Shown here piece by piece: positions 1 to 5,726 of a stretch of DNA of 6,174 nucleotides (the first letter of the stretch is position 1; each line of letters opens with the position of its first letter). The notes below the pieces were generated by a model. The model was not told where the DNA came from, did no database searches, and saw nothing but the letters and a program-made list of their open reading frames with translations. Source of the stretch: Alphaproteobacteria bacterium (GTDB taxonomy: Bacteria > Pseudomonadota > Alphaproteobacteria > Micropepsales > Micropepsaceae); assembly GCA_003246795.1 (NCBI GenBank), contig QKCS01000222.1, forward strand, positions 1-6,174. The letters run 5' to 3'. Made by a program: the position numbers and the translations under genes.

Positions 1-363
1 GAGATTGAGCCAGCTCTCGACGGTCGCGAACATGCCTGAAATGCCAAACCCCGCCGCGAACCGCAGCACCGTCCACATCCAAGCGTCGCTCGTCAGCGCG
101 AAGCCCGCGGTCGACGCGACGAGCACCAGCGTGAACGCGGCGAAGCTGTGCACATGGCTCGACCGCGCGATCACTGGCGGCCCGGCGAACGCGCCCGCAA
201 GGCTGCCGGCATAGAAGGCCGAGAGCACCAGGCCCTGCAGCCACGGCGGAAACGCATTGGCTTCGCTCGTGACGCTGACGAGCGTGCCGGTCAAGCCGTT
301 GCCGCTTTGGATGAGCGCGACCGCGGCGAAGAGCGGCCACCACAGGCGCACGATCTGGTTCAT
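1..363 (-). CDS. MFS transporter, YcaD-like, N-terminal part (truncated by window edge)
   Basis: Reverse-strand translation from the ATG at 363 gives 121 residues that are open to the window edge, so roughly the first third of a typical MFS protein of about 400 residues is present. Four hydrophobic segments are visible, near residues 7-30, 43-65, 72-92 and 97-116. The loop after the second, and the segment LRFAAGFGISGMFATVESWLN (split here as residues 100-110 and 111-120), match the R-x-x-x-G-x-G pattern and the ESWLN signature that I associate with YcaD-like major facilitator permeases of the inner membrane. The substrate is unknown. The start is the first possible one: an in-frame TAA lies four codons upstream. 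No clear Shine-Dalgarno sequence precedes it. It lies 52 bases downstream of the transglycosylase gene on the same strand, with a hairpin between them. Confidence 0.85.
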   Translation of the reverse strand, partial: MNQIVRLWWPLFAAVALIQSGNGLTGTLVSVTSEANAFPPWLQGLVLSAFYAGSLAGAFAGPPVIARSSHVHSFAAFTLVLVASTAGFALTSDAWMWTVLRFAAGFGISGMFATVESWLNL

Positions 364-382
364 GGCGCCGCTTTATGTCGAA

Positions 383-399
383 GGCCTCGGGCCGAGGCC
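383..399 (-). terminator. Stem-loop between transglycosylase and MFS genes, possible terminator
   Basis: GGCCTCG (383-389) and CGAGGCC (393-399) form a perfect 7-base-pair stem with a 3-base loop. It starts 17 bases beyond the stop codon of the transglycosylase gene on the minus strand. Only a short TT follows the stem in that direction, so it is a weak intrinsic terminator at best. It may instead be an mRNA structure ahead of the MFS start codon. Confidence 0.35.
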
Positions 400-415
400 A
401 TGGCTCATTCGGTCG

Positions 416-1288
416 CTAGATCACGTCGCCGGCCGAACGGCGCAGTTCCGGTTCGCCCTCCGCCGCGACCGACGAGGCCAACTGCGACAGCGGGTCGAGC
501 GAGGCCAGGATCTGCACCATGATCGGCGCCATCACGACCGAATGCCCGCCGAACGAAAAGATCGACGACGCGCCCGCATCGCCATCCGGCGCAGCAGGTG
601 CGGCTGGACGCTCCGCGGCCTCGGCGAACTGCGCGGGCGGAACGGTCGCACCTTCGTGCTTCGAAACCAAGTGCGCAAGCACGTCCGCGGCCGAGCGCGC
701 CTTGCCGCCGCTGTAGAAGATCGAGCGGTTGGCGTTGGCGGCTTGCGGGAAAATGTCGGCGGCGGAGGCCTTTGGCGTCGCTTCCGCGGTCTCGATCAAC
801 TTGATCGCGGCCTTCGGACCCAGAAAATGAGCGACGTAAAGCTCCCCCGCCGACACCCCCCGCCCCAATGCGGCTTCCATATCCCCACACACCGCATTGG
901 TCATTTCCCCCGCCATCAAGGCGGCCGTCTTGGCGTCTTTGCGCAGGGCAAGAATTTCCTGCTTCACGGCAGGATCGGCCACGCGGAAGCGGCCATTGCT
1001 GCCCACTTCGATCGCGTCGGCGTAGGTCTTAAGACCGTGTTCACCGCCGAATTCTTTGACGGTGCCAAGCCACGTCTGTTCGATGAATTGGAAGAGCCCC
1101 GTGGCCGACGACGTGGCGGCTTCGGCCTTGGGATTCAGGCTCGATTCCCGCATCGCCGTGTTCAGGAGATAGCCGAAGTCGGTGCCCGTTTCGTCCGCCG
1201 CACGGCGCAGCGCGGCGAGCACGCCATCCGCATTCGGCGGGATGGTGGGCCTGAGCACGGCGTTCTGGACGGCGGCGTTCGCGTACAT
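416..1288 (-). CDS. Lytic transglycosylase-like (SLT) domain protein
   Basis: The product is 290 residues. Residues about 36-80 carry the SLT/lysozyme-like core: AMRESSLNPKA (45-55) supplies the expected catalytic glutamate (E48), followed by TSSATGLFQFIEQTWL (59-74), the S-x-x-G-L-F-Q-F signature of lytic transglycosylases. Such enzymes cleave the MurNAc-GlcNAc bond of peptidoglycan. A YVAHFLGP segment (151-158) is the second conserved part of the lysozyme-like fold. The C-terminal third is Ala/Pro-rich (about 214-245) and ends in a hydrophobic patch near 248-275. No signal peptide is visible from the chosen ATG at 1288, which has no strong Shine-Dalgarno sequence. The reading frame stays open far upstream, so a different start is possible, although the preceding HIT gene overlaps most of that extension. 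It follows the HIT gene by 41 bases and is probably co-transcribed with it. A role linked to the flagellum or another envelope machine is conceivable but not shown. Confidence 0.85.
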   Translation of the reverse strand: MYANAAVQNAVLRPTIPPNADGVLAALRRAADETGTDFGYLLNTAMRESSLNPKAEAATSSATGLFQFIEQTWLGTVKEFGGEHGLKTYADAIEVGSNGRFRVADPAVKQEILALRKDAKTAALMAGEMTNAVCGDMEAALGRGVSAGELYVAHFLGPKAAIKLIETAEATPKASAADIFPQAANANRSIFYSGGKARSAADVLAHLVSKHEGATVPPAQFAEAAERPAAPAAPDGDAGASSIFSFGGHSVVMAPIMVQILASLDPLSQLASSVAAEGEPELRRSAGDVI

Positions 1289-1299
1289 AGCAGGCGAAA

Positions 1300-1335
1300 G
1301 GTTAGCAAGGCGCGTGCCAGCGCCGTTTACTAACC
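1300..1335 (-). other. Nested inverted repeat in the HIT-transglycosylase gap
   Basis: Outer arms GGTTAG (1300-1305) and CTAACC (1330-1335) enclose an inner GGCGC (1309-1313) / GCGCC (1320-1324) stem with a 6-base loop. The structure overlaps the HIT stop codon and is followed on the minus strand by TTT, 11 bases before the transglycosylase start. It could be a weak terminator, a transcript-stabilising structure, or chance in GC-rich DNA. Confidence 0.3.
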
Positions 1336-1767
1336 GCCGCCTAACGGCGCCGGCGCATGCAAGAGCGCCTTCATGCATTCGACCTGCACGCCGATCGCGC
1401 CCGTCTCGTAAGGCTCGGCCGCGCCCACGCCCCACACCGGCCCCGGCCATGCCGCGTCGCCTTCGTTGCGCGCGATCACGTGTACGTGCAGCTGCGCGAC
1501 CATGTTGCCGAGCGCGCCGATGTTCGTTTTCCGGCAACCGGTCGCCGCCTTTAGAAGCTCCGCCGCATGCGTCGCCTCGCGCCACAGCTGCAGCTGGTCG
1601 GCCTCGGAAAGATCGAACGCTTCGACCGCGTTCGCCCGGCGCGGCACCAGCACGATCCACGGATAACGCGCGTCGTTCATCAGCAGCACGCGGGCGAGCG
1701 GCCAGTCGCACACAACGACGGTGTCTTTGGCCAATTGCGGATCGAGCGCGAACGCATCGGATGTCAT
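1330..1767 (-). CDS. HIT-family protein (histidine triad nucleotide hydrolase/transferase)
   Basis: The product is 145 residues, the usual size for a single HIT domain. The motif QLHVHVIAR (92-100) is the histidine triad H-x-H-x-H with the first His replaced by Gln; H94 would be the catalytic nucleophile and H96 the last His of the triad. It is followed by the conserved DAAWPGPVWG (104-113). RVLLMNDARYPWIVLVPRR (26-44) matches the N-terminal strands of the family. HIT proteins hydrolyse or transfer nucleoside phosphate groups (for example Ap4A-like or AMP-lysine type substrates); the actual substrate is unknown. The ATG at 1767 is chosen because GGAGG sits 5-6 bases upstream; an in-frame ATG at 1803 would add 12 residues but lacks such a site. 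It is divergent from the SH3 protein gene, with 85 bases between starts, and is upstream of the transglycosylase gene. Confidence 0.9.
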   Translation of the reverse strand: MTSDAFALDPQLAKDTVVVCDWPLARVLLMNDARYPWIVLVPRRANAVEAFDLSEADQLQLWREATHAAELLKAATGCRKTNIGALGNMVAQLHVHVIARNEGDAAWPGPVWGVGAAEPYETGAIGVQVECMKALLHAPAPLGGG

Positions 1768-1852
1768 CGGGACCTCCCATCTGGCCCAACGGGGATCGCT
1801 CATGTATAGCGCCTTTGCGGCCGCGCGCGACGGCCGGCCGAGGGAGAATGCG

Positions 1853-2449
1853 ATGCGCCTCACACTCCTGCTCGTGGCGAGCCTCTTCGCAGCCGCAACC
1901 GCGAACGCCGACGCGAGCTACGGCGTCTACGGCGTGCGCAGCGGCGACGTCTTGAACGTGCGCGTGCTTCCGAACCCGCGCGCCCAGGTCGTCGCCACCA
2001 TTCCGCCCGAAGGCGCCGGCATCACGCTCACCGGCAAGAGCGCGCCCGGCGATTGGGTCGAAGTCAGATACAAGCGCAAGCGCGGATGGGTGAACGGCCG
2101 CTTCCTCGGCTTTGGAACGGGCCGCTTTCAGCTGCCCGCCTATCTCGACTGCGCGGGCACCGAACCTTTCTGGTCGATCGCGCTCATCCCCGGCCAAGCG
2201 CGTGCGGACTTGATGTCCGCCGAACGCCGCCGCTTCTTCAAACTCACGCGTGCGTCGACCGCGATGGGCCGCCCCGACATCTGGCACATCCGCAGCTCGA
2301 ACCGCCCCGGCGAGATGACGCTGATCGTGCGCCACGAAACCTGCAGCGACGGCATGTCCGACAACCGCTATCCCTATTCCGCGATTGCGCTCATCTCGGG
2401 CCAAGACATGATCGCCGGTTGCTGCCGCCCCGCGACGCCGAGGGGATGA
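1853..2449 (+). CDS. Secreted SH3-domain protein with COG3650-like C-terminal domain
   Basis: The product is 198 residues. Residues 1-20 form a Sec-type signal peptide (MRLTLLLVASLFAAATANA), so the mature protein is probably periplasmic. Residues about 26-86 are a bacterial SH3 domain: VLNVRVLPN at 33-41 and RGWVNGRFLG at 77-86 are typical first and last strands. Residues about 99-192 start with CAGTEPFW (100-107) and end with TCSDGMSDNRYPY (163-175) and GCCR (189-192). I recognise this Cys / EPFW / DGMSD / GCC pattern as that of a poorly characterised envelope family grouped as COG3650. C100, C164, C190 and C191 are disulfide candidates. Function is unknown; cell wall or ligand binding through SH3 is an inference. 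The start is supported by AGGGAG six bases upstream of the ATG. The stop TGA lies inside a 10-base direct repeat that borders the palindromic element. Confidence 0.8.
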   Translation: MRLTLLLVASLFAAATANADASYGVYGVRSGDVLNVRVLPNPRAQVVATIPPEGAGITLTGKSAPGDWVEVRYKRKRGWVNGRFLGFGTGRFQLPAYLDCAGTEPFWSIALIPGQARADLMSAERRRFFKLTRASTAMGRPDIWHIRSSNRPGEMTLIVRHETCSDGMSDNRYPYSAIALISGQDMIAGCCRPATPRG

Positions 2450-2450
2450 A

Positions 2451-2630
2451 ATGACAACCCACACACTGTCATCCGGGAAGTTACGCGAGCCAAATTGCGC
2501 AGCAATTAGTTTGCGAGCGTTACTATCCGGGACCCGGAGATTGCGTGATGCACCCGACCCAGTCTCCTGGGTCTCGGCTCGCGGCTATCGCCTTGGCCGG
2601 AATGACAGCGATTCTCAGCTAGGTAAGTGA
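2451..2630 (+). other. 59-codon ORF made of repeat sequence, probably not a true gene
   Basis: An open frame of 59 codons runs from ATG 2451 to TGA 2630. It has AGGGG five bases upstream of its ATG, overlaps the SH3 stop as TGA-A-ATG, and ends as TGA-A-ATG with the CoA-transferase start. It would begin MTTHTLSSGKLRE and end GRNDSDSQLGK. Nearly all of it is the palindromic repeat read through, and endings of the R-x-D type are typical of such repeat-derived translations. It may be translated because it inherited the ribosome binding site, perhaps coupling the two flanking genes, but a function as a protein is doubtful. Confidence 0.2.
2466..2608. repeat. Palindromic intergenic repeat element (about 143 bases)
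   Basis: The ends are inverted repeats: CTGTCATCCGG (2466-2476) pairs with CCGGAATGACAG (2597-2608) with one bulged A. Inside are three further stems: AATTGC/GCAATT (2493-2507, 3-base loop), CCGGG-A-CCCGG (2527-2537), and GACCCAG/CTGGGTC (2556-2573, 7 base pairs, 4-base loop). The TGTCATTCCGG ends and the GGGACCC / CCCAG-CTGGG core resemble dispersed mosaic repeats common between genes of alphaproteobacteria. No transposase gene is present, so it is a non-autonomous or passive element. It fills most of the gap between the SH3 gene and the CoA-transferase gene and would form a strong RNA structure if transcribed. Confidence 0.7.
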
Positions 2631-2631
2631 A

Positions 2632-3831
2632 ATGACATCCGTTCTCGAAAGCATCCGCGTTCTCGACTTCGGCCGCTACATCGCGGGCCCCTATTGCGCG
2701 GCGCTGCTCGCCGACATGGGGGCGGAGGTCATTCGCATCGAAAAGCGCGACGGTTCCGAAGACCGCACGCTGATCCCCGTGATGCACGAGGCCGACGGCA
2801 CGCCCGGCGCGGGCGCGCTCTTCCTGCAGATGAACCGCAACAAGAAGGGCCTGACGCTCGACCCCGCCCACCCGCAAGGCCGCGAGGTCGTGAAGCGCCT
2901 GATCAAGACCGCCGACGTCGTGGTCGTGAACCTGCCGCCGCAGACGCTGCGCCATTTGGGCCTCGATTGGGAGAGCGTGCACGCGATCAACCCGCGCACG
3001 GTGCTGACCACCGCCTCCGCGTTCGGCTCGGGCGGCCCGTACGAAGAACGCCTCGGCTTCGACGGCGTGGCGCAGGCGATGGCGGGCGCGGTCTACATGT
3101 CGGGCATGCCGGAACAGCCGGTGCGCGCGGCGGCCAGTTGGGTCGATTTCGGCACCGCCTCGCTCGCCGCGTTCGGCACCATGGCCGCCCTCTTCGCCCG
3201 CGAAAAGACCGGCCGCGGCCAGCACGTCGAAGGCGCGCTGCTCCGCACCGCCGTCACGTTCATGAGCCAAACGCTCGTCGAACAGGCCGTGCTGAAGAAG
3301 GACCGCGTCGCGACCTTGAACCGCGGCCAAACCGCGGGCCCCAGCGACATCTTCAAATGCAAGGACGGCTGGATCACGATCCTCGTCAACGGCAACCCGC
3401 TGTTCAAACGCATCGCGAAACTGATGGGCGAGGAAGCGTGGCTGACCGACCCGCGCTTTGCGACTGACGAAGCGCGCGGCGACAACGGCGAACGCCTGAG
3501 CGAACGCTGCGCCAAATGGTGCGCCGCCCGCACGGTCGCCCAAGCCTTGGCCGAACTGGAGAAAGCCAAAGTCCCCGCCGGCCCCATCCTGTCCCCGCAA
3601 CAACTACTGGACGACCCGCACGTGAAGGCCGCAAACTATTTCGCGAAAGCCGCCTACCCCGGCCTGAAAACCCCCGCCCCGATCCCCGCAACGCCCGTCA
3701 CCCTCTCCGAAACCCCCGGCACCGTCCGCACGCCGCCACCGACCTTGGGTCAGCACACGGACGAAATTCTGACGGGCTTGGGCCTGACGAAAGCTGATAT
3801 CGAAGACCTGCGTGCAAGCGGTGCCGTCTAG
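2632..3831 (+). CDS. CaiB/BaiF (class III) CoA-transferase family protein
   Basis: The product is 399 residues, normal for this family (formyl-CoA transferase and relatives). VLDFGRYIAGPYCAALLADMG (within residues 10-30) followed by AEVIRIEKRDG is the N-terminal CoA-binding signature; NRNKKGLTLD (68-77) and VVVNLPP (97-103) follow. The catalytic aspartate that forms the acyl anhydride is expected at D172 in ASWVDFGTASLAAFGTMAAL, in line with the Asp near position 169 of formyl-CoA transferase; ARE-KTGRGQHVE (189-200) is the next conserved block. The enzyme moves CoA between carboxylic acids in the cytosol; which acids cannot be told. The ATG at 2632 has AGGT 8 bases upstream. It starts right at the end of the palindromic repeat insert. 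The cyclase and GST genes lie downstream on the same strand, beyond a reverse-strand lipoprotein gene. Confidence 0.92.
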   Translation: MTSVLESIRVLDFGRYIAGPYCAALLADMGAEVIRIEKRDGSEDRTLIPVMHEADGTPGAGALFLQMNRNKKGLTLDPAHPQGREVVKRLIKTADVVVVNLPPQTLRHLGLDWESVHAINPRTVLTTASAFGSGGPYEERLGFDGVAQAMAGAVYMSGMPEQPVRAAASWVDFGTASLAAFGTMAALFAREKTGRGQHVEGALLRTAVTFMSQTLVEQAVLKKDRVATLNRGQTAGPSDIFKCKDGWITILVNGNPLFKRIAKLMGEEAWLTDPRFATDEARGDNGERLSERCAKWCAARTVAQALAELEKAKVPAGPILSPQQLLDDPHVKAANYFAKAAYPGLKTPAPIPATPVTLSETPGTVRTPPPTLGQHTDEILTGLGLTKADIEDLRASGAV

Positions 3832-3881
3832 CTGTGGGTGCGACCCAAATGGGTGCCAAGAGCGAGAACGTCGCGCCGCGA

Positions 3882-4220
3882 TCAGGGGCCCGTGAGCTGT
3901 CGCTCTATTGAATAGCCGCTTACTCGGCCGCGACTATCAAACGTCACACGCCCACCGATGCCCACTGACACGACACCATCGGAACTCACATTGCGAATGT
4001 TGAACCCCAAGGCACGCCCTTCACTTTGGATCAGTCCGAACTCGTACCTCTTGGAGCCAAGCCACCCTTCTATCGCTCTCCTCTCCTGACCCAAGAAAAT
4101 TACAGCCTGCATCTCTCGCTCCGCAGTATGAGGTAGTCGGCTGTTTGCACACGCGCTCAAAACCACGAGCAACGCGGCGGGCACGTAGGGCCAAACGCTT
4201 CGACGAACATGCATTTCCAT
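3882..4220 (-). CDS. Small putative lipoprotein, function unknown
   Basis: The product is 112 residues. It opens with a lipoprotein signal peptide: MHVRR positive N-region, hydrophobic stretch about 11-21, and lipobox LSAC (21-24) with C24 as the lipidation site. The mature part contains FGLIQSEGRALGF (about 74-86) and ends VTFDSRGRVSGYSIERQLTGP-type beta-rich sequence, which resembles small periplasmic lipoproteins that carry a repeat of short strands; I do not recognise a named family. The ATG at 4220 is preceded by GGAGGA six bases upstream, which decides it over an in-frame ATG at 4289. The base composition is about 55% GC by hand count of 3901-4140, clearly below the roughly 63-68% of neighbouring genes. 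It points against the flanking catabolic-type genes and shares a 95-base divergent start region with the cyclase gene. A recent acquisition is possible. Confidence 0.75.
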   Translation of the reverse strand: MEMHVRRSVWPYVPAALLVVLSACANSRLPHTAEREMQAVIFLGQERRAIEGWLGSKRYEFGLIQSEGRALGFNIRNVSSDGVVSVGIGGRVTFDSRGRVSGYSIERQLTGP

Positions 4221-4315
4221 GAGATGTCCTCCAATTCGATGCCACGCTTGTAGACCGTGACGCTCCTGCATAAGCACCAGACTAGCCAATCTGAGAAGTC
4301 AGCGCAGAGATACCA

Positions 4316-5107
4316 ATGCCCCTCATCGACCTGACCCGCACCCTCGACTCGCGCGACATCGACCGCCTGCCGCCGCCGGTGAAGCCGTCGGCGTCCGTCC
4401 TCGTGCCGCAGGTCGATTATTCGACGCCTGCGGGCAAGGGGGCGGAGATCATGTGCTTCATCTTCGGCTGCGAACGCCACCATCTGCCCGACGGCGAAGG
4501 CTGGGGCGAGGAGCGCGTGACCATCAACTCGCACATCGGCACGCACGTGGACGCGCCCTTGCACTACGGCTCGACCTGCGAGGGCAAGCCCGCACGCACG
4601 ATCCACGAAATCGCGCTCGACGAACTCTATTGCGACACGCTGGTGCTCGACATGCGCGCGCACGCGGAACCCGGCAAGGGCTTCACGGTCGAAGCACTCG
4701 ACAAGGCGCTCGCCGCGAACGGTGGTAAAGTCACGCCCGGTTCGGCCGTCCTGTTGCGCACAGGTCAGGAGCGTTACGATGTCTCCGACCTCGCCTGGTA
4801 CAACTATCCGGGCATGACGCGCGAAGGCACGCTGCATCTGGCGGCGATGGGCGCGAAAGTGTTGGGCACCGACGCGCCGGGCTGGGACCGCCCCTTCCTC
4901 GCCATGCGCCAGGCCTTCAAGGAAACGGGCGACGCGTCGCAAATCTGGGACGGCCACTTCGCCGGCCGCGAGCACGAGGTCTTCATCGTCCAACAGCTGA
5001 CGAACCTCGATCGCTTGCCGCCCCACGGCTTCAAGACCGCGTTCTTCCCGATCAAACTCGCCAACTGCAGCGCCGCCCCGGCGCGCGTCGTCGCGTTCGT
5101 GCCGTAA
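4316..5107 (+). CDS. Cyclase-family (kynurenine formamidase-like) metal-dependent hydrolase
   Basis: The product is 263 residues, typical for this family (Pfam Cyclase, PF04199). SHIGTHVDAPLHY (72-84) is the H-x-G-T-H-x-D-x-P-x-H hallmark; H73, H77 and D79 are the expected divalent-metal ligands and H83 the trailing His. Further conserved parts are LLRTG (146-150), GTDAPGWDRPF (184-194), H214 and VQQLTNLDRLP (225-235). Family members hydrolyse amides or cyclic compounds (N-formylkynurenine, isatin and similar). In the formamidase-type members I know, the position 12 residues after the H214-equivalent is a metal-binding Glu; here it is Q226, which argues against a standard kynurenine formamidase and for another branch, such as isatin hydrolase-like. 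The ATG at 4316 has only a weak AGAGA upstream. The frameshifted GST gene begins 12 bases after the stop, so the two are probably one transcript. Confidence 0.88.
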   Translation: MPLIDLTRTLDSRDIDRLPPPVKPSASVLVPQVDYSTPAGKGAEIMCFIFGCERHHLPDGEGWGEERVTINSHIGTHVDAPLHYGSTCEGKPARTIHEIALDELYCDTLVLDMRAHAEPGKGFTVEALDKALAANGGKVTPGSAVLLRTGQERYDVSDLAWYNYPGMTREGTLHLAAMGAKVLGTDAPGWDRPFLAMRQAFKETGDASQIWDGHFAGREHEVFIVQQLTNLDRLPPHGFKTAFFPIKLANCSAAPARVVAFVP

Positions 5108-5119
5108 AGGAAAAACGCC

Positions 5120-5711
5120 TTGCTCGAGATCTATCACGCCCCGGGCACGCGCGGTCGATCTGGCTTTGTTACGAACTCGGCTTGGCCGTCGACGTCGAAC
5201 GGATCGACTTTTCACCGACGTTCCGCAACACGCCCGAATGGCGCGCGATCAGCCCGGCGGGCAAAGTGCCGGTGATGACCGACGGCGCGCTCACGATGTT
5301 CGAATCCGGCGCGATGGTCGCCTACATCCTGGAACGCTACTGCGAAGGCCGGCTGCGCCCGCCGCCCGGAACGGCGGAAAGCGCCATGCATCATCAATGG
5401 TGCTGGTTCGCCGAGGCGACGCTCGCGCGCCCGCTCGGCCTTCGCGTCATGAGGCAGAAGGCCGAGAGCGGTGCGGCCGTGGCCGCGGAGGCCGAACAAA
5501 AGGTCCGCGCTTGCCTGCGGTCGTCGATCAAGCCGTGGCCGATCGCGACTTTCTGCTCGGCGCCGGGTTCGACGCCGCCGACATCATGATGGGATACTCA
5601 CTCGAATTGCTGGCGAGGTTCGACGTGCTGGACGATCGGTATCCAAACGCGCACGCCTATTTGACGCGACTGAAAGCGCGCGACGAGTTCAAACGCGCGC
5701 TGAGCGCCTGA
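5120..5711 (+). pseudogene. Glutathione S-transferase, split by two apparent frameshifts
   Basis: The gene is readable as a full-length GST of about 200 residues only across three frames. It begins at TTG 5120 (AAAGGA 8 bases upstream) with MLEIYHAPGTR. At about 5150-5154 the frame moves by one missing base (or 4 or 7) and continues RSIWLCYELGLAVDVERIDF, then SPAGKVPVM with the cis-Pro and GALTMFESGAMVAYILERY with the Glu-Ser glutathione-binding pair of the thioredoxin-like domain. At about 5517 one more base is missing and the frame continues VVDQAVADRDFLLGAGF, DAADIMMGYSL (the helical C-terminal domain) and ends DEFKRALSA. Protein similarity is continuous across both breaks and no stop falls in the assembled frame. 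GSTs conjugate or isomerise with glutathione in the cytosol. This is either a very recent pseudogene or a sequencing error; adding a G near 5517 restores L-A-V-V-D. Confidence 0.8.
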
Positions 5712-5726
5712 ACCGCCGGAGACGAC

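Larger units (their letters stand above)
2447..2637. repeat. 10-base exact direct repeat flanking the intergenic element
   Basis: TGAAATGACA occurs at 2447-2456, covering the stop codon of the SH3 gene, and again at 2628-2637, covering the start codon of the CoA-transferase gene. The repeat period is 181 bases. Deleting one period would leave the SH3 stop as TGA-A-ATG directly fused to the CoA-transferase start, with AGGGG (2441-2445) five bases before that ATG. The copies therefore look like a target-site-type duplication or the scars of a local insertion, although the ATGACA core also matches the ends of the palindromic repeat and may come from it. Confidence 0.55.

Noticed and set aside
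257..1333. A 358-codon plus-strand open frame over the MFS and transglycosylase genes
   Set aside because: Arg/Gly-rich shadow translation; the minus strand carries membrane segments and the transglycosylase catalytic motif.
1768..1852. Divergent promoter pair between the HIT and SH3 genes
   Set aside because: The arrangement requires promoters in or near these 85 bases, but no clear -35/-10 pair or operator symmetry could be identified.
416..2464. A 682-codon minus-strand open frame spanning three genes
   Set aside because: Only its last 290 codons carry a recognisable protein. The rest lies over the HIT gene in another frame and antisense to the SH3 gene, and its low-complexity Arg/Ala/Gly content is typical of GC-rich shadow frames.
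2506..3603. A 365-codon minus-strand open frame antisense to the CoA-transferase gene
   Set aside because: Composition is Arg/Ala/Gly/His-rich with no domain signature, and the plus strand encodes a clear CoA-transferase over the same bases.
3832..3881. Terminator between the convergent CoA-transferase and lipoprotein genes
   Set aside because: Only 4-5 base-pair stems (GGGT/ACCC around 3836-3846 and TCGCG/CGCGA at 3871-3881) and no T-run; too weak to call.
4221..4315. Divergent promoters between the lipoprotein and cyclase-family genes
   Set aside because: Promoters must be near here, but I found no pair of hexamers with proper spacing that stands out from background.
4157..5215. A 352-codon minus-strand open frame antisense to the cyclase-family gene
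   Set aside because: It opposes a well-supported enzyme gene, lacks any motif, and overlaps the true lipoprotein start.
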